Part shown: one piece after another, positions 9,691 through 18,240 of the stretch | Layout of the letters: each line of letters starts with the position of its first letter | Position numbering within the stretch: the stretch's first letter is position 1 | Source of the DNA: Halopenitus persicus | GTDB taxonomy: Archaea; Halobacteriota; Halobacteria; Halobacteriales; Haloferacaceae | NCBI RefSeq assembly: GCF_900107205.1 | Contig: NZ_FNPC01000001.1 | Location: forward strand, 93,213-157,212 | Direction of reading: 5' to 3' | DNA length: 64,000 nt | Notes under the pieces: generated by a model | Databases searched by the model: none | Told to the model about the DNA's origin: nothing | What the model saw: only the letters and a program-made list of their open reading frames with translations | Translations under genes and position numbers: made by a program

Positions 9691-9700
9691 TATTTATGTA
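9691..9700 (+). promoter_or_regulatory. TATA box of the multicopper oxidase gene
   Basis: TATTTATGTA is centred about 27 bp before the ATG at 9722, the spacing expected for a leaderless archaeal transcript. Two further TATA-like elements (about 9598 and 9626) lie upstream in the same gap. Confidence 0.6.
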
Positions 9701-9721
9701 CGAGTTCTCGCTCCAAGTGTG

Positions 9722-10882
9722 ATGAACGACCGCATCGGCGCACCCGGCTCGAACGTGTCGCGACGTGAATTCCTGGCGGCCACCGGCGGCGTCGGCTCCG
9801 CGCTGCTCGCCGGCTGTCAGGCGCCGTCGAACGGCGGCGGCGCGAAGGCCGTGACGGACGCGGCGGACTCGACGCCGGCCCAAACGTCCGAGGAGTCGCT
9901 GCCGCGGACCAGCCCGCCCGAGGTCGTGGACGTCGACGAGCAGGGCGGCTCGGTGACGCTGTCGACCCAGCCGGCGGTCCACGCGGCCCACCCGCTCGAC
10001 TCGATGGGTGGCCCCGTCGAGCTGCCCCGGGTGTGGGCGTTTCGGGCCGACGACGGCGACCCGAGCGTTCCCGGCCCGATCATCCGGACGACGGAGGGCG
10101 AGGACATCGCGGTCACCCTCGACAACACCGACGGCCACCTTCCCCACACGATCCACTTCCACGGCTCGCAAAAGGCCTGGAAGGACGACGGCGTCCCCAC
10201 GACGACCGGGATCACGGTCGCGCCCGGCGAGCAGCACACCTACGAGATCCCGGCTAACGTCCCCGGCACGCACCTCTATCACTGCCACTTCCAGACGCAG
10301 CGACACATCGACATGGGGATGTACGGGATCTTCCGCGTCGACCCCGAGGGCTACGAGCCGGCCGACCGGGAGTACTTCATGACGGTGAAGGACTGGGACT
10401 CCCGGCTCAACCGGATGATGGCCGGCGAGGACGTCTCCTACAGCCCGCGGAACCGGAACCCGGACGTCTTCACGGTCAACGGGAAGGTCGCGCCGCGGAC
10501 GTTCCACCCCGAGGACGGGTCGCCGATGATCGTCGACCGCGGCGACACGGTCCGACTCCACTGGGTCAACGCCGGCTACATGAGCCACCCGCTGCACATC
10601 CACAACCACCGGTTCACGCGGACCGAGAAGGACGGCGGCACGATACCGGAGGTCGCCCGCCACGAGATGGACGTCTGTAACGTCGCGCCGGCCGAGCGGC
10701 ACACCGTCGAGTTCACCGCGGACGCCGACCCCGGCATCTACCCGATGCACTGTCACAAGGTCGACCACGTGATGAACGGGAGCGTCTATCCCGGCGGAAT
10801 GCTCTCGGCGATCGTCTACCGCGAGGCGATGAACACCGACGTCTTCGCCGACCTGATGGAGTACGCGGGCTACGAAGGGTGA
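9722..10882 (+). CDS. multicopper oxidase, Tat lipoprotein, two-domain size
   Basis: Predicted exported copper oxidase. The 386-aa precursor has a Tat motif (SRREFLAA, residues 13-20) and a lipobox at Cys32, so it should face the outside, lipid-anchored. All four copper-ligand blocks are present: HTIHFHG (His142, 145, 147), GTHLYHCHFQTQRH near 182-195, SHPLHIHNH near 289, and YPMHCHKVDH near 341-350, the latter giving the His-Cys-His of the type 1 site. The length fits a short two-domain-type enzyme rather than a 500-aa laccase. The substrate (Cu(I), Mn(II), phenols, or nitrite) cannot be read from the sequence. The leaderless ATG is supported by the TATA box at 9691. Confidence 0.88.
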   Translation: MNDRIGAPGSNVSRREFLAATGGVGSALLAGCQAPSNGGGAKAVTDAADSTPAQTSEESLPRTSPPEVVDVDEQGGSVTLSTQPAVHAAHPLDSMGGPVELPRVWAFRADDGDPSVPGPIIRTTEGEDIAVTLDNTDGHLPHTIHFHGSQKAWKDDGVPTTTGITVAPGEQHTYEIPANVPGTHLYHCHFQTQRHIDMGMYGIFRVDPEGYEPADREYFMTVKDWDSRLNRMMAGEDVSYSPRNRNPDVFTVNGKVAPRTFHPEDGSPMIVDRGDTVRLHWVNAGYMSHPLHIHNHRFTRTEKDGGTIPEVARHEMDVCNVAPAERHTVEFTADADPGIYPMHCHKVDHVMNGSVYPGGMLSAIVYREAMNTDVFADLMEYAGYEG

Positions 10883-10918
10883 CCGGCCGACTGCGGCCGC
10901 ATCCCATGTGGCCGGCGA

Positions 10919-10980
10919 ACCTACGCCGCCTTTCGCTGGACCTACGCCGCGTTTTGTTGCGACCGGCGGACCTACGCCGC
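10919..10980 (-). repeat. 11-bp direct repeats spanning the MFS stop codon
   Basis: Three copies of ACCTACGCCGC start at 10919, 10940 and 10970. On the minus strand the copy at 10970 contains the last two Ala codons and the TAG stop of the MFS gene; the other two lie just downstream of that stop. Confidence 0.85.
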
Positions 10981-12306
10981 GTTCCGGCGGCCGAGAACGA
11001 GCCCGGTGACCGACGCGACGGTCGCGAATCCGGCGAGGACGAGGAACAGCGCCGGCTCCGTTGCATACTCGAGGATCGTCCCCGCGATCGCGCCGCCGAG
11101 CGCCCCCACGCCGAAGACGCCGAGGTAAGTGTAGCCGTACGAGAGCCCGCGCGTGCCGGCGGGCGTGTACTCCGCGACGGTCGCCTGGTACAGCGGCTGG
11201 ACGAGGAACAGGAACACGCCCATCAGCGCGCCGACGACCGCGAGCGGGACGAGCCCGAGGCCGGCCGCGGGGAGGAACGCGAGCGCGAGCACCGCGAGCC
11301 CGCCGAACCCGACCGCGATGCCGTACTCGACCGGCACGCGGTCCGTCAGCTTGCCGCCGACGTACTGGCCGACCACGCCGATCAGCAACAGCCCGGAGTA
11401 GAAGTAGTCGCTCGGCGCGAGCGTGTTCCCGTCGCTCGGATCGATCCCCAGCGGGCCGTGGAGGGCCTCCGGAAGAAGCGCGGCGATCGCGATCGGCTCG
11501 AACCCCTCGAGGCGTCCGAGCAGCTCGGGCAGGAAGGTGAGGAACCCGCGGTAGTAGAGCCCCGAACACATCACGACGAGGAAGACGAGCGCGAAACTCC
11601 CGGCGAAAAGCCGCCGCGATTCGGTCCGAAACGCCGCCAGCGAGTCGACGCCCGCGCTCGCCTTCGAGTCGCCGTCGTCATCATCGGTCACTCCGTCGTC
11701 ATCGTCACCCGCATCGACGGCGGCTTCGGGGTCGATGTCGGATCGGGAGGCGTAGACGGCCGCCAGCAGCGCCGGGACGGCGAGCAGCCCGGCGACGACG
11801 CGCCAGTCGAGCACCAAAAGCAGCGTCGCCGCGACGAGGGGACCGAGGCCGATCCCGAGGTTGCCGGCGATCCCGTGGTACGCGAAGCCGGTCCCGCGCT
11901 CCTCGATCCCCTTCGAGATGAGCGAGAGGCCGGCCGGATGGTACACCGAGGCGGCGATCCCCCACACCACCAGCGCCAGCGTGATCACCACCACGGTCGG
12001 GGCGAGCGCGAGCAGGCCGAAGGACGCGCCCATCCCGACCAGACACCACGTGATGAGCCGCCTGGATCCGATCCGGTCGACCAAGATTCCGCCCGGGAGG
12101 GCGCCGAGCCCGAACAGGCCGTAGCCGATCGTCACCACGACGCCGAGGGTCGCGGTCGTCACGTCGAGGGTCATCACGCCGAGGTCGATGACCGAAAACT
12201 CCGTCAGCCAGATCGCGACGAAGATCGGGACCGCGAGCTCGTAGGTGTGGACCATCCCGTGGGCCAGCGTGACCAACGCGACGATGGAGCGGTCGTTCCG
12301 GTTCAC
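10972..12306 (-). CDS. MFS transporter
   Basis: A 444-aa major facilitator superfamily permease with about 12 hydrophobic segments. The N-terminal half has the loop 2-3 signature region (LPGGILVDRIGSRRLITW). The central cytoplasmic loop is highly acidic (DIDPEAAVDAGDDDD onward), typical of haloarchaeal MFS proteins. The substrate is unknown. A TATA-like CGTAAACTA about 27 bp before the ATG suggests leaderless transcription. It is convergent with the multicopper oxidase and divergent from the small membrane protein at 12557; a perfect palindrome lies in that divergent gap. The N-terminal AHGMVHTYELAVPIFVAIW is a recurrent start in haloarchaeal MFS proteins. Confidence 0.9.
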   Translation of the reverse strand: MNRNDRSIVALVTLAHGMVHTYELAVPIFVAIWLTEFSVIDLGVMTLDVTTATLGVVVTIGYGLFGLGALPGGILVDRIGSRRLITWCLVGMGASFGLLALAPTVVVITLALVVWGIAASVYHPAGLSLISKGIEERGTGFAYHGIAGNLGIGLGPLVAATLLLVLDWRVVAGLLAVPALLAAVYASRSDIDPEAAVDAGDDDDGVTDDDDGDSKASAGVDSLAAFRTESRRLFAGSFALVFLVVMCSGLYYRGFLTFLPELLGRLEGFEPIAIAALLPEALHGPLGIDPSDGNTLAPSDYFYSGLLLIGVVGQYVGGKLTDRVPVEYGIAVGFGGLAVLALAFLPAAGLGLVPLAVVGALMGVFLFLVQPLYQATVAEYTPAGTRGLSYGYTYLGVFGVGALGGAIAGTILEYATEPALFLVLAGFATVASVTGLVLGRRNAA

Positions 12307-12455
12307 TGCCGCCGTCTCGGATGCCCGGGTAGTTTACGGCTCCGATCGACGCCGAAATTCGATCGTCGCTGGATCCCGATCGGCGTCGATCCCTCCCGGA
12401 TCGATGCTGGCTCGAGCGTCGATCGGCGTCTCAAGCATCGATCCGCGTCTCGAAC

Positions 12456-12474
12456 GCCTCATAAGTTATGAGGC
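12456..12474. promoter_or_regulatory. 19-bp perfect palindrome between divergent genes
   Basis: GCCTCATAA-G-TTATGAGGC: 9-bp arms around one central base. It lies about 150 bp upstream of the MFS start and about 83 bp upstream of the small membrane protein start. It could be an operator for a dimeric regulator. A terminator role is unlikely because both flanking genes start, not end, here. Confidence 0.55.
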
Positions 12475-12556
12475 GGTTTTCAGTGTCCAATCCGATCGTA
12501 ACCTGGTGGGCACGGGAAACAATTATATACCCTCCAATCATACTATCGGTCGTATT

Positions 12557-12820
12557 ATGACTGGATATTACGACTACATCCTCGGCCTCATCCCCGCGGC
12601 GCTCATCGGGATCACCTTCGCGTTGACGCTCGTCGGGCTGCCCGTGGTGTCGGCCGTGCCCGTCGGCGCGACCGTCGCGATCGGGCTGATGGGCCACGCG
12701 ATGTTCCGTAAGGGTCCAGTCCCCGAGACGCCGGCCATCGATCCGGACGGGCACGGCGCCGGATCCGGCGTCGACCGATCGACGCAATCCCCCGGACTGT
12801 CCGCACGGAACGCGGACTGA
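12557..12820 (+). CDS. small haloarchaeal membrane protein
   Basis: An 87-aa protein with two hydrophobic segments (YILGLIPAALIGITFALTLVG and PVVSAVPVGATVAIGLMGHAMF), then a polar tail of about 35 residues. The start at 12557 (MTGYYDYILGLIPA) is chosen because TATTATATAC-like sequence at 12522-12530 sits about 30 bp upstream and the extended frame upstream has no membrane-protein character. I do not recognise a function. The stop is followed within 8 bp by a 17-bp minisatellite. Confidence 0.75.
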   Translation: MTGYYDYILGLIPAALIGITFALTLVGLPVVSAVPVGATVAIGLMGHAMFRKGPVPETPAIDPDGHGAGSGVDRSTQSPGLSARNAD

Positions 12821-12827
12821 GCCGTTC

Positions 12828-12946
12828 TGGTTCTCGTCCCGTTCTGACTCTCGTCCCGTCCTGACTCTCGTCCCGTCCTGACTCTCGTCCCGTCCTGACT
12901 CTCGTCCCGTCCTGACTCTCGTCCCGTCCTGACTCTCGTCCCGGCT
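12828..12946 (+). repeat. 17-bp minisatellite, seven tandem copies
   Basis: The unit TGACTCTCGTCCCGTCC begins at 12845, 12862, 12879, 12896, 12913 and 12930; the last copy diverges at its end. A degenerate copy (TGGTTCTCGTCCCGTTC) precedes at 12828. The array lies between two same-strand genes. Because 17 is not a multiple of three it creates long spurious open frames on the minus strand. Confidence 0.95.
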
Positions 12947-13039
12947 CCGTCACCGCCCCGCTCCACGTCGTGATTCCGATCGGCGATCGGACGTGTATCC
13001 CTCCTCAACCGTTTTATCGTTGCCCGCCGAACCGCGAGT

Positions 13040-14050
13040 GTGACCGAGACACTGTTCCTCACCAGCGACGAGGTCGCCGGACTCGCGGCGCCGGCCGAGT
13101 ACGTCGACGTCGTCCGTGACGGCTACCGGCAGGTCGGCGAGGGGGCGCCCGCCGAGCCGCGGACGAAGCTCGTGAACCGGGATCCGGCGGGGATGTTGAC
13201 CACCTACGCCGCGATCCTTCCGGAGACGGGCGCGATGGGCGGCTACACCTACGCGGCCGGGTTCGGCGCGAAGGACGTCTGGTTCATGACGCCGCTGTTC
13301 GACGCCGACTCCGGGGAGCCGCTCGCGCTCATCGACGGCGCGTCGATGAACCCCTTTAAAACCGGGGCGGCCGGGGCGGTCGGGGTCGACGCGCTCGCGC
13401 GCGAGGACGCCGCCGAGGTCGCCGTCATCGGCGCCGGCGCGCAGGCCCGCGGCCAGCTCCGGGCGGCGGCGACGGTCCGTGAGTTCGATGCCGGTCGAGT
13501 GTACTCACCGACCCCGGAGAGCCGGGAGACGTTTGCGGCGGAGCTGACCGAGACGCTGTCGTTCCCCGTCGAGGCGGTCGACTCCAGCGCCGCGGCGCTC
13601 GCGGACGCCGACGTCGTGATCACCGCGACGAACGCCGGCGATCCGGTGATCGACGACGCCGACGTCGAGCCCGGCACCCACATCACGGCGATGGGCCAAT
13701 ACACGCCCGGCAAGAACGAGCTGCCGCCGGAGACGGTCGCCCGGGCCACCTACGTTCCCGACCTCCGGGATCGCGTGCTGCAGGACGCCGGGTCCTTCCT
13801 CGCGGCGATCGACGCGGGCCTGATCGACGAGGCGGACGCGGAGGCGCATATCCACGCCGAACTCGGCGAGGTCGTCGCCGGAAGCGCGCCCGGCCGAACG
13901 GACGCTGCCGAGGTGACGATCTTCGACTCCGGCGGCACCGGGATCGAAACGGTCGCGGCGGCGCATCTCCTGTACGAACGCGCGGTCGAGCAGGGGTTGG
14001 GGAAGCCGATCTCGATCTCGCCCGGCAGCGAGGCACTGACGGGGCGGTAG
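13040..14050 (+). CDS. ornithine cyclodeaminase / alanine dehydrogenase family (mu-crystallin fold)
   Basis: A 336-aa NAD(P)-dependent enzyme of the OCD/mu-crystallin family, whose members include archaeal alanine dehydrogenase, ornithine cyclodeaminase, ketimine reductases and EutC. It starts with GTG at 13040; TTTTATCG about 25 bp upstream fits a leaderless message. Visible are substrate-site residues (RTKLVN near 34-39; SMNPFKTGAAGAVGVDALA near 104-122) and the Rossmann motif AVIGAGAQARGQLRA near 128-142. The substrate cannot be assigned from sequence; alanine dehydrogenase is the default guess in archaea. It is followed convergently by pelota. Confidence 0.88.
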   Translation: MTETLFLTSDEVAGLAAPAEYVDVVRDGYRQVGEGAPAEPRTKLVNRDPAGMLTTYAAILPETGAMGGYTYAAGFGAKDVWFMTPLFDADSGEPLALIDGASMNPFKTGAAGAVGVDALAREDAAEVAVIGAGAQARGQLRAAATVREFDAGRVYSPTPESRETFAAELTETLSFPVEAVDSSAAALADADVVITATNAGDPVIDDADVEPGTHITAMGQYTPGKNELPPETVARATYVPDLRDRVLQDAGSFLAAIDAGLIDEADAEAHIHAELGEVVAGSAPGRTDAAEVTIFDSGGTGIETVAAAHLLYERAVEQGLGKPISISPGSEALTGR

Positions 14051-14052
14051 AA

Positions 14053-15120
14053 TCACGTAAGCCGGTAGCGAAGGATCGCGGCGATCCCGCCGAGGTTACG
14101 GAGCTGCTCGCCGGGCGCGAACTCGCCGGAGAAAACGACGACGTCGCCGCCCTGCTGTTCGACCGATTCGATCACGTCGTTGACGTCGATCTCCCAGTCG
14201 CCCTCGCCCTGTCGCTCGGTCCGGAGCCGGTCGTCGACGACCAACAGCGTCTCCACCGCGCCGAACTCGGCGGCCTCGGCCACGTCCGCCGGCCCGTAGG
14301 TGGCCTTCGCGCCCTCGGCGATCCGTTCGGTCAGTTCGTCGATGAGCGCCGCCTCCTTCGCGATCCGGGTTTCGTCCTGCACCTCCTCGACGGCGCCCCG
14401 CTTGAGGACCTCGTGGACGCCGCGGTCGCCCACGCTCGCGGTATCGACGACGCGGATCGAGGCGTCGAGCTCGGGAAACTCCTCGGCGATGTACTCGCGT
14501 GCGTCCCGCTTGGTGAACCCCGGGCCCGCGAGGATGACCGCGTCGGCGTCGAGGTGGACGAGCGCGGACCCGAGCTCCTCGAAGAGCTCGGTCCGGGGCC
14601 GGGCGTACTCGCCCTTCCCGGTCGGCCGCGTGAACGAGGCGTACTCCTCGGTGCCGTACTGTTCGACCGTGTGGATGAACGCCGCCCCCTCCTCGACGGT
14701 CGCGATCGCGACGTCGGGATTCTCGGCGGCCTCCGTGGCCTCCTCCAGCCGGTCGAGCTGGTCGGGCTTGAACCGCTTCTCGACGGTGATCTCGTCGTGC
14801 TCCTCGACGTTGATCGTGTGGTGTTGTCCGAGCTGGTCCTCCCGGGAACAGCCGACGATCTCCCCGCCCACCCGCAGCCGGTTGGCGAACCGGGCGAACT
14901 CGACGGTCTCGACCGCGAGCGTGACGAACAGGTGCTCCCGCTGGCCGCCGGTGTCCCGCATTTGGTCGTCGTTCCGCTGGATCCGGCGCGTCGTGTCGCC
15001 CTCGACGCGGTCGCCCGGCTCGAGGACGTGCGAGAGGTGCCAGAGGTCGTCGACGGTCTCCGGGACGAGGGAGATCCGCTCGCGTCCCTCCTCCCCGTGG
15101 CCGCGCTCCGTGATTCGCAT
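14053..15120 (-). CDS. pelA: pelota (Dom34), ribosome rescue factor
   Basis: Pelota recognises stalled ribosomes with an empty A site and, with ABCE1 and an EF1A-like GTPase, splits them. The 355-aa protein has the three expected domains: an Sm-like N-terminal domain (about 1-130; [37 protein letters not shown]), a central eRF1-like domain without the GGQ motif ([16 protein letters not shown]) and a C-terminal domain ([30 protein letters not shown]). The length is normal for archaea. It stands alone, convergent with the OCD-family gene. Confidence 0.95.
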   Translation of the reverse strand: MRITERGHGEEGRERISLVPETVDDLWHLSHVLEPGDRVEGDTTRRIQRNDDQMRDTGGQREHLFVTLAVETVEFARFANRLRVGGEIVGCSREDQLGQHHTINVEEHDEITVEKRFKPDQLDRLEEATEAAENPDVAIATVEEGAAFIHTVEQYGTEEYASFTRPTGKGEYARPRTELFEELGSALVHLDADAVILAGPGFTKRDAREYIAEEFPELDASIRVVDTASVGDRGVHEVLKRGAVEEVQDETRIAKEAALIDELTERIAEGAKATYGPADVAEAAEFGAVETLLVVDDRLRTERQGEGDWEIDVNDVIESVEQQGGDVVVFSGEFAPGEQLRNLGGIAAILRYRLT

Positions 15121-15211
15121 ACCGGCGGTTCGCCCGCCGAGGTATCAACGCTTGGCTTCTCGGCTCGCGCCTTCGCCTCTCGACCCGCGCGGCGGACCTG
15201 CTCGACGAACG

Positions 15212-16417
15212 TCACCGCTCCCGGTCAGCGACGTCGCTGCCCCTATCAGCGACGTCGCTGCCCCTATCAGCGACGTCACCGCCCCCATCAGCGACGTCAC
15301 CCGAGTCCGCGGGATCGGCCGTCTCGCTTTCCCCCCAGACGAATTCGTCGGTCGCCTCACGCTCATCCTCGTCGGCCACCTCGACCTCATTCCCGTCGGC
15401 GTCGGCCGCACGTAAGCGCTCGTTCGTCACGGGGGTCTCGACGTGGCGACCGACCTGGATCGCCGGCGGAACGTCGTGACCGACCGGCGGATCCGTTTCG
15501 GTTCCGGAGTCGATCGCCACGGGGCCGCTGTCTGCAGGCTCCTCGACCGCACCGCTCCGTTCGGACCGAAGCGCCGGCGCGGCGCCGCGGCCGTACAAGG
15601 ACCGGGTCACGATCCGGACCACGAACAGGCCGGCGATCCCGACGAGGAACGGCGACAGCGCGAGCGCCAGCGCGGTTCCGACGATTCCCACCGCCGCCTC
15701 GAGGAGCCAGCCGACGGCGTACTCGCCGGTGCCGGCGACCCGGAGGACGCGGCGGGGACGGAGCCCGTCGCGCAGTCGCCCGGTCGCGGCGAAGCAGGCG
15801 AGCCCCGCCGGTCGGACGTAGATGGCGCCCGCGACGGCGCTGCAGGTCGTCGCGACCGTCACGACGCCGATCGCGACCGTGACGAGCGAGACGCCGGCGG
15901 GATCGAGGAGGAGGTCGCCGATCTCGACGACGACGGACTGGAGGACCTCGATCACGGCCGATCCGACGCCGACCGGGCCGGAGCCGACGGTCGGATCGAG
16001 ACCGGCGGGAAACGGTCGCATCACCGCCTCGTCGAGCGGGACGCCGGACTCCCGTGCGGACTGGACGGCGATGGCCGCGAGTCCGAGGACGGGAACGAGC
16101 GCCGCCGGGAGCGCGTAGCCGATCGACAGGAGGACGGACTTGACGCCGTCGACGTACAGCGACGGGAACTCCCGGAACGCCGGGGCGCCGGGGTCGCCCT
16201 CGATCCCCGCGTGAACGACGGCAACGTCGTAGCCACGCAGGAGGAACAGCGGCGCGCCCAGAACCGGCAGGAGGACGACGACTCGCGGATCGACGATGAC
16301 GCCGACGAGCCAGGCCAGCGCCGCGATCCGAGCGAGGACGAGGAGGGCGGTGCCGACGAGGACCGTCGCCACGACGTCGGGGCCGCGGCCGGGGGTCGCG
16401 ATCGCCTCGCGGAGCAT
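15212..16417 (-). CDS. DUF4013 family membrane protein with C-terminal heptad repeats
   Basis: A 401-aa membrane protein fitting DUF4013, common in haloarchaea and methanogens and of unknown function. About seven hydrophobic segments fill residues 15-290. The soluble C-terminal 110 residues are acidic and end in direct heptads GSDVADR/GGDVADG encoded by 21-bp tandem repeats right up to the stop. The start at 16417 (MLREAIATPG) is supported by a TATTTATAAA box 20-28 bp upstream. It is divergent from the AIR-synthase-like gene; the two share an 80-bp intergenic region. Confidence 0.8.
   Translation of the reverse strand: MLREAIATPGRGPDVVATVLVGTALLVLARIAALAWLVGVIVDPRVVVLLPVLGAPLFLLRGYDVAVVHAGIEGDPGAPAFREFPSLYVDGVKSVLLSIGYALPAALVPVLGLAAIAVQSARESGVPLDEAVMRPFPAGLDPTVGSGPVGVGSAVIEVLQSVVVEIGDLLLDPAGVSLVTVAIGVVTVATTCSAVAGAIYVRPAGLACFAATGRLRDGLRPRRVLRVAGTGEYAVGWLLEAAVGIVGTALALALSPFLVGIAGLFVVRIVTRSLYGRGAAPALRSERSGAVEEPADSGPVAIDSGTETDPPVGHDVPPAIQVGRHVETPVTNERLRAADADGNEVEVADEDEREATDEFVWGESETADPADSGDVADGGGDVADRGSDVADRGSDVADRER
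15226..15302 (-). repeat. 21-bp tandem repeat encoding GSDVADR heptads
   Basis: Units start at 15226, 15247, 15268 and 15289 (partial), with few mismatches. They form the last codons of the DUF4013 gene. The 21-bp period keeps the frame, so copy number changes would alter only the tail length. Confidence 0.92.
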
Positions 16418-16496
16418 ATCGACACGTCTCGCCGTGTTTATAAATAGTTCCTGGCAAGGGACCGTATGCAACGCGTCGGCACGCGAGGTGGACGAC
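16418..16496. promoter_or_regulatory. shared divergent promoter region
   Basis: One AT-rich element, GTTTATAAATAG (about 16436-16447), reads as a TATA box on both strands. On the minus strand it is 20-28 bp from the DUF4013 ATG (leaderless). On the plus strand it is about 50-60 bp from the ATG at 16497, implying a short leader. Confidence 0.5.
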
Positions 16497-17546
16497 ATGC
16501 CGGCTGACGGGAAGGTCTCCGAGGAATTCTTCCGGACCCGGATCGCGACCCGGCTCGGGGCCGACCGCGAGGACGTCCGGCTCGGGCCGAAACACGGCTG
16601 CGATTTCGGAGTGATTCGAGGTTCGGGGGAGGAGACCGCCACGGTGCTCGCGACGGACCCGATCTCGATCCTGCCGGACCTCGGGTTCGAGCGCGCGGGC
16701 CGGTTCGCGCTGCACATCGTTCTCTCCGACGTCGCCGTCTCGGGGATCGCGCCGAGCCACCTCTCGATCGCCTTCTCGCTGCCGTCGGATATGACGGACG
16801 AGGCGTTCGACCGGGTGTGGACGGCGATCCACGAGGAATGCGTCGACCTCGGGATCGCCGTGACGACCGGCCACACAGCGAGATACCCGGGAAGCACGTT
16901 TCCCTGGGTCGGGGCCGCGACGGCGATCGGCCGCGGCGACCCCGACCGGATCGTTCGCCCCGACGGCGCGCGCCCGGGCGACCGGATCGTCGTGACAAAG
17001 GGGCCGGCCGTCGAGGCGACCGGCCTGTTCGCCTCGTTGTTTCCCGAGGCGCTCGACGGGCTCCCGCCCGAGGTCGTCGCGACCGCCCAGCGCCGCCTCG
17101 ACGACGTCCGGCTCGTCGGGGACGCGCTCGCGCTCGCCGACCACGACGGCGTTCACGCGATGCACGACGCGACCGAGGGCGGCCTGCTGGGGGCGTTCCA
17201 CGAGCTGGCGAGCGCCGGCGAGGTTCGTCTCCGCGTCGAGACGGAACGGGTCCCGAGGCAGCCGGGCGTCGAGGAAGTCTGTGACGCGCTCGGGATGGAT
17301 CCCTGGCGGGCCACGACCGCCGGCACCCTCCTCGCGGCCGTCGATCCGGCGGTCGCCGACGACGTCGTCACGGCGCTTCGGGATCGGGGCACCCCCGCCG
17401 CGGTCGTTGGCGAGGTTCTGGAGGTGGAGGACCCCGGCGACGCCGGGAACGCGCCAGTCCGCGTCGTGGTCGACGGCGAGGAAACGGAACCGCCGGCCGG
17501 GGACTCCTCCTGGCCGGTGTACGCACGCCTCTCGGGGACCCGGTAG
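16497..17546 (+). CDS. AIR synthase / HypE-like protein
   Basis: A 349-aa member of the PurM/HypE/ThiL/SelD fold family, which bind ATP and transfer phosphate or modify carboxamides. The N-terminal ATP-binding half includes GCDFGVIRG and FALHIVLSDVAVSGIAPSHLSIAF; the C-terminal half includes GDRIVVTKGPAVEATGLFASLF and MHDATEGGLLGAFHELASAG, a HypE-like motif. No hydrogenase genes are nearby, so a hydrogenase role is doubtful; the archaeal HypE-like orphan group has no firm function. A GTG at 16488 is an alternative start. The stop codon lies inside a 33-bp tandem duplication. Confidence 0.82.
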   Translation: MPADGKVSEEFFRTRIATRLGADREDVRLGPKHGCDFGVIRGSGEETATVLATDPISILPDLGFERAGRFALHIVLSDVAVSGIAPSHLSIAFSLPSDMTDEAFDRVWTAIHEECVDLGIAVTTGHTARYPGSTFPWVGAATAIGRGDPDRIVRPDGARPGDRIVVTKGPAVEATGLFASLFPEALDGLPPEVVATAQRRLDDVRLVGDALALADHDGVHAMHDATEGGLLGAFHELASAGEVRLRVETERVPRQPGVEEVCDALGMDPWRATTAGTLLAAVDPAVADDVVTALRDRGTPAAVVGEVLEVEDPGDAGNAPVRVVVDGEETEPPAGDSSWPVYARLSGTR

Positions 17547-17601
17547 CTCTCGTTCGCGGGGACCCGATGGACCCGGTAGCTCGCGTTCGCGGGGACCCGA
17601 T
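17536..17601 (+). repeat. 33-bp tandem duplication spanning a stop codon
   Basis: Copies at 17536-17568 and 17569-17601 differ at one base. The first copy includes the last codons and TAG stop of the AIR-synthase-like gene; the second is its non-coding duplicate. Confidence 0.92.
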
Positions 17602-17665
17602 CCGGAGCGCCGTCCGTCGACCGCGGATCGGGTGCCTTTATCCGATCCGAGCGGTAGACCCGGGT

Positions 17666-18043
17666 ATGGTGCGGGACCCGTCACGGCGCGAGGAACCGCC
17701 CGACCCGCAGGCGGTGCTGTCGGCGTTGAGCGACGACGACGCCGTCGACATCATCGCCGCGCTCGACGCGCCGAAGACCGCGAGCGAACTCTCCGAGGAG
17801 TGTGACATCCCGCTGTCGACGACCTATCGGAAGCTGGAACTGTTGACCGACGCCGACCTGCTGCAGGAGTCGACCGAGATCCGACGCGACGGCCAGCACA
17901 CGACGCGGTACGACGTGGCCTTCGATTCGGTCACCGTCGAGCTGGACGAGGACAACGCGCTGTCGATCGAGTTCTCGCGACCGGATCGGGCGACGGACGA
18001 GCGGCTCGCGGCCCTCTGGTCGCAGGTCCGGGAGGAAACGTGA
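17666..18043 (+). CDS. winged-helix HTH regulator paired with DUF7521 gene
   Basis: A 125-aa ArsR/TrmB-like DNA-binding protein. Residues about 15-75 form a winged helix: DDAVDIIAALDAPKTASELSEECDIPLSTTYRKLELLTDADLL. The remainder (RYDVAFDSVTVELDEDNALSIEF) is a short beta-rich region, perhaps for dimerisation or sensing. A TATA-like CCTTTATCC about 25-30 bp before the ATG supports this start. It precedes a DUF7521 membrane protein on the same strand, a recurrent pairing in haloarchaea as I recall, so the membrane protein may be its partner or target. Confidence 0.82.
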   Translation: MVRDPSRREEPPDPQAVLSALSDDDAVDIIAALDAPKTASELSEECDIPLSTTYRKLELLTDADLLQESTEIRRDGQHTTRYDVAFDSVTVELDEDNALSIEFSRPDRATDERLAALWSQVREET

Positions 18044-18110
18044 CCCGACCCGTCGGCGGTCGGCGATCGCCCGTGATCGGACCCGGCCGTCGTGGTCGGG
18101 CTCGGCCGAT

Positions 18111-18190
18111 CGGAGCGGATCCGCGTTCGACGGACCGGACCTGCGCCCGACGGACCGGACCTGCACCCGACGGACCGGACCCGCGCTCGA
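18111..18190 (+). repeat. 20-bp tandem repeat, four copies
   Basis: Units CGGACCGGACCTGCGCCCGA and variants occupy 18111-18130, 18131-18150, 18151-18170 and 18171-18190. The middle two differ by one base and the outer two by a few. They lie in the gap between the HTH gene and the DUF7521 gene. Confidence 0.9.
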
Positions 18191-18240
18191 GGATCGCTCG
18201 CGATCCGCCAACCACAGACCGAACACGGAGGGACTAACCC

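Noticed and set aside
12574-13062. Long minus-strand open frames across the 17-bp array
   Set aside because: They are translations of the minisatellite and of the reverse strand of real genes; a repeat without stops keeps frames open.
15226-15302. CRISPR-like array
   Set aside because: Repeats are contiguous 21-bp coding units with no spacers; the same reasoning excludes CRISPR at 12828, 18111, 26591 and 55639.
16296-16496. Longer N-terminus for the AIR-synthase-like protein
   Set aside because: It would run through the divergent DUF4013 start and the shared TATA box; the added residues have no family character.
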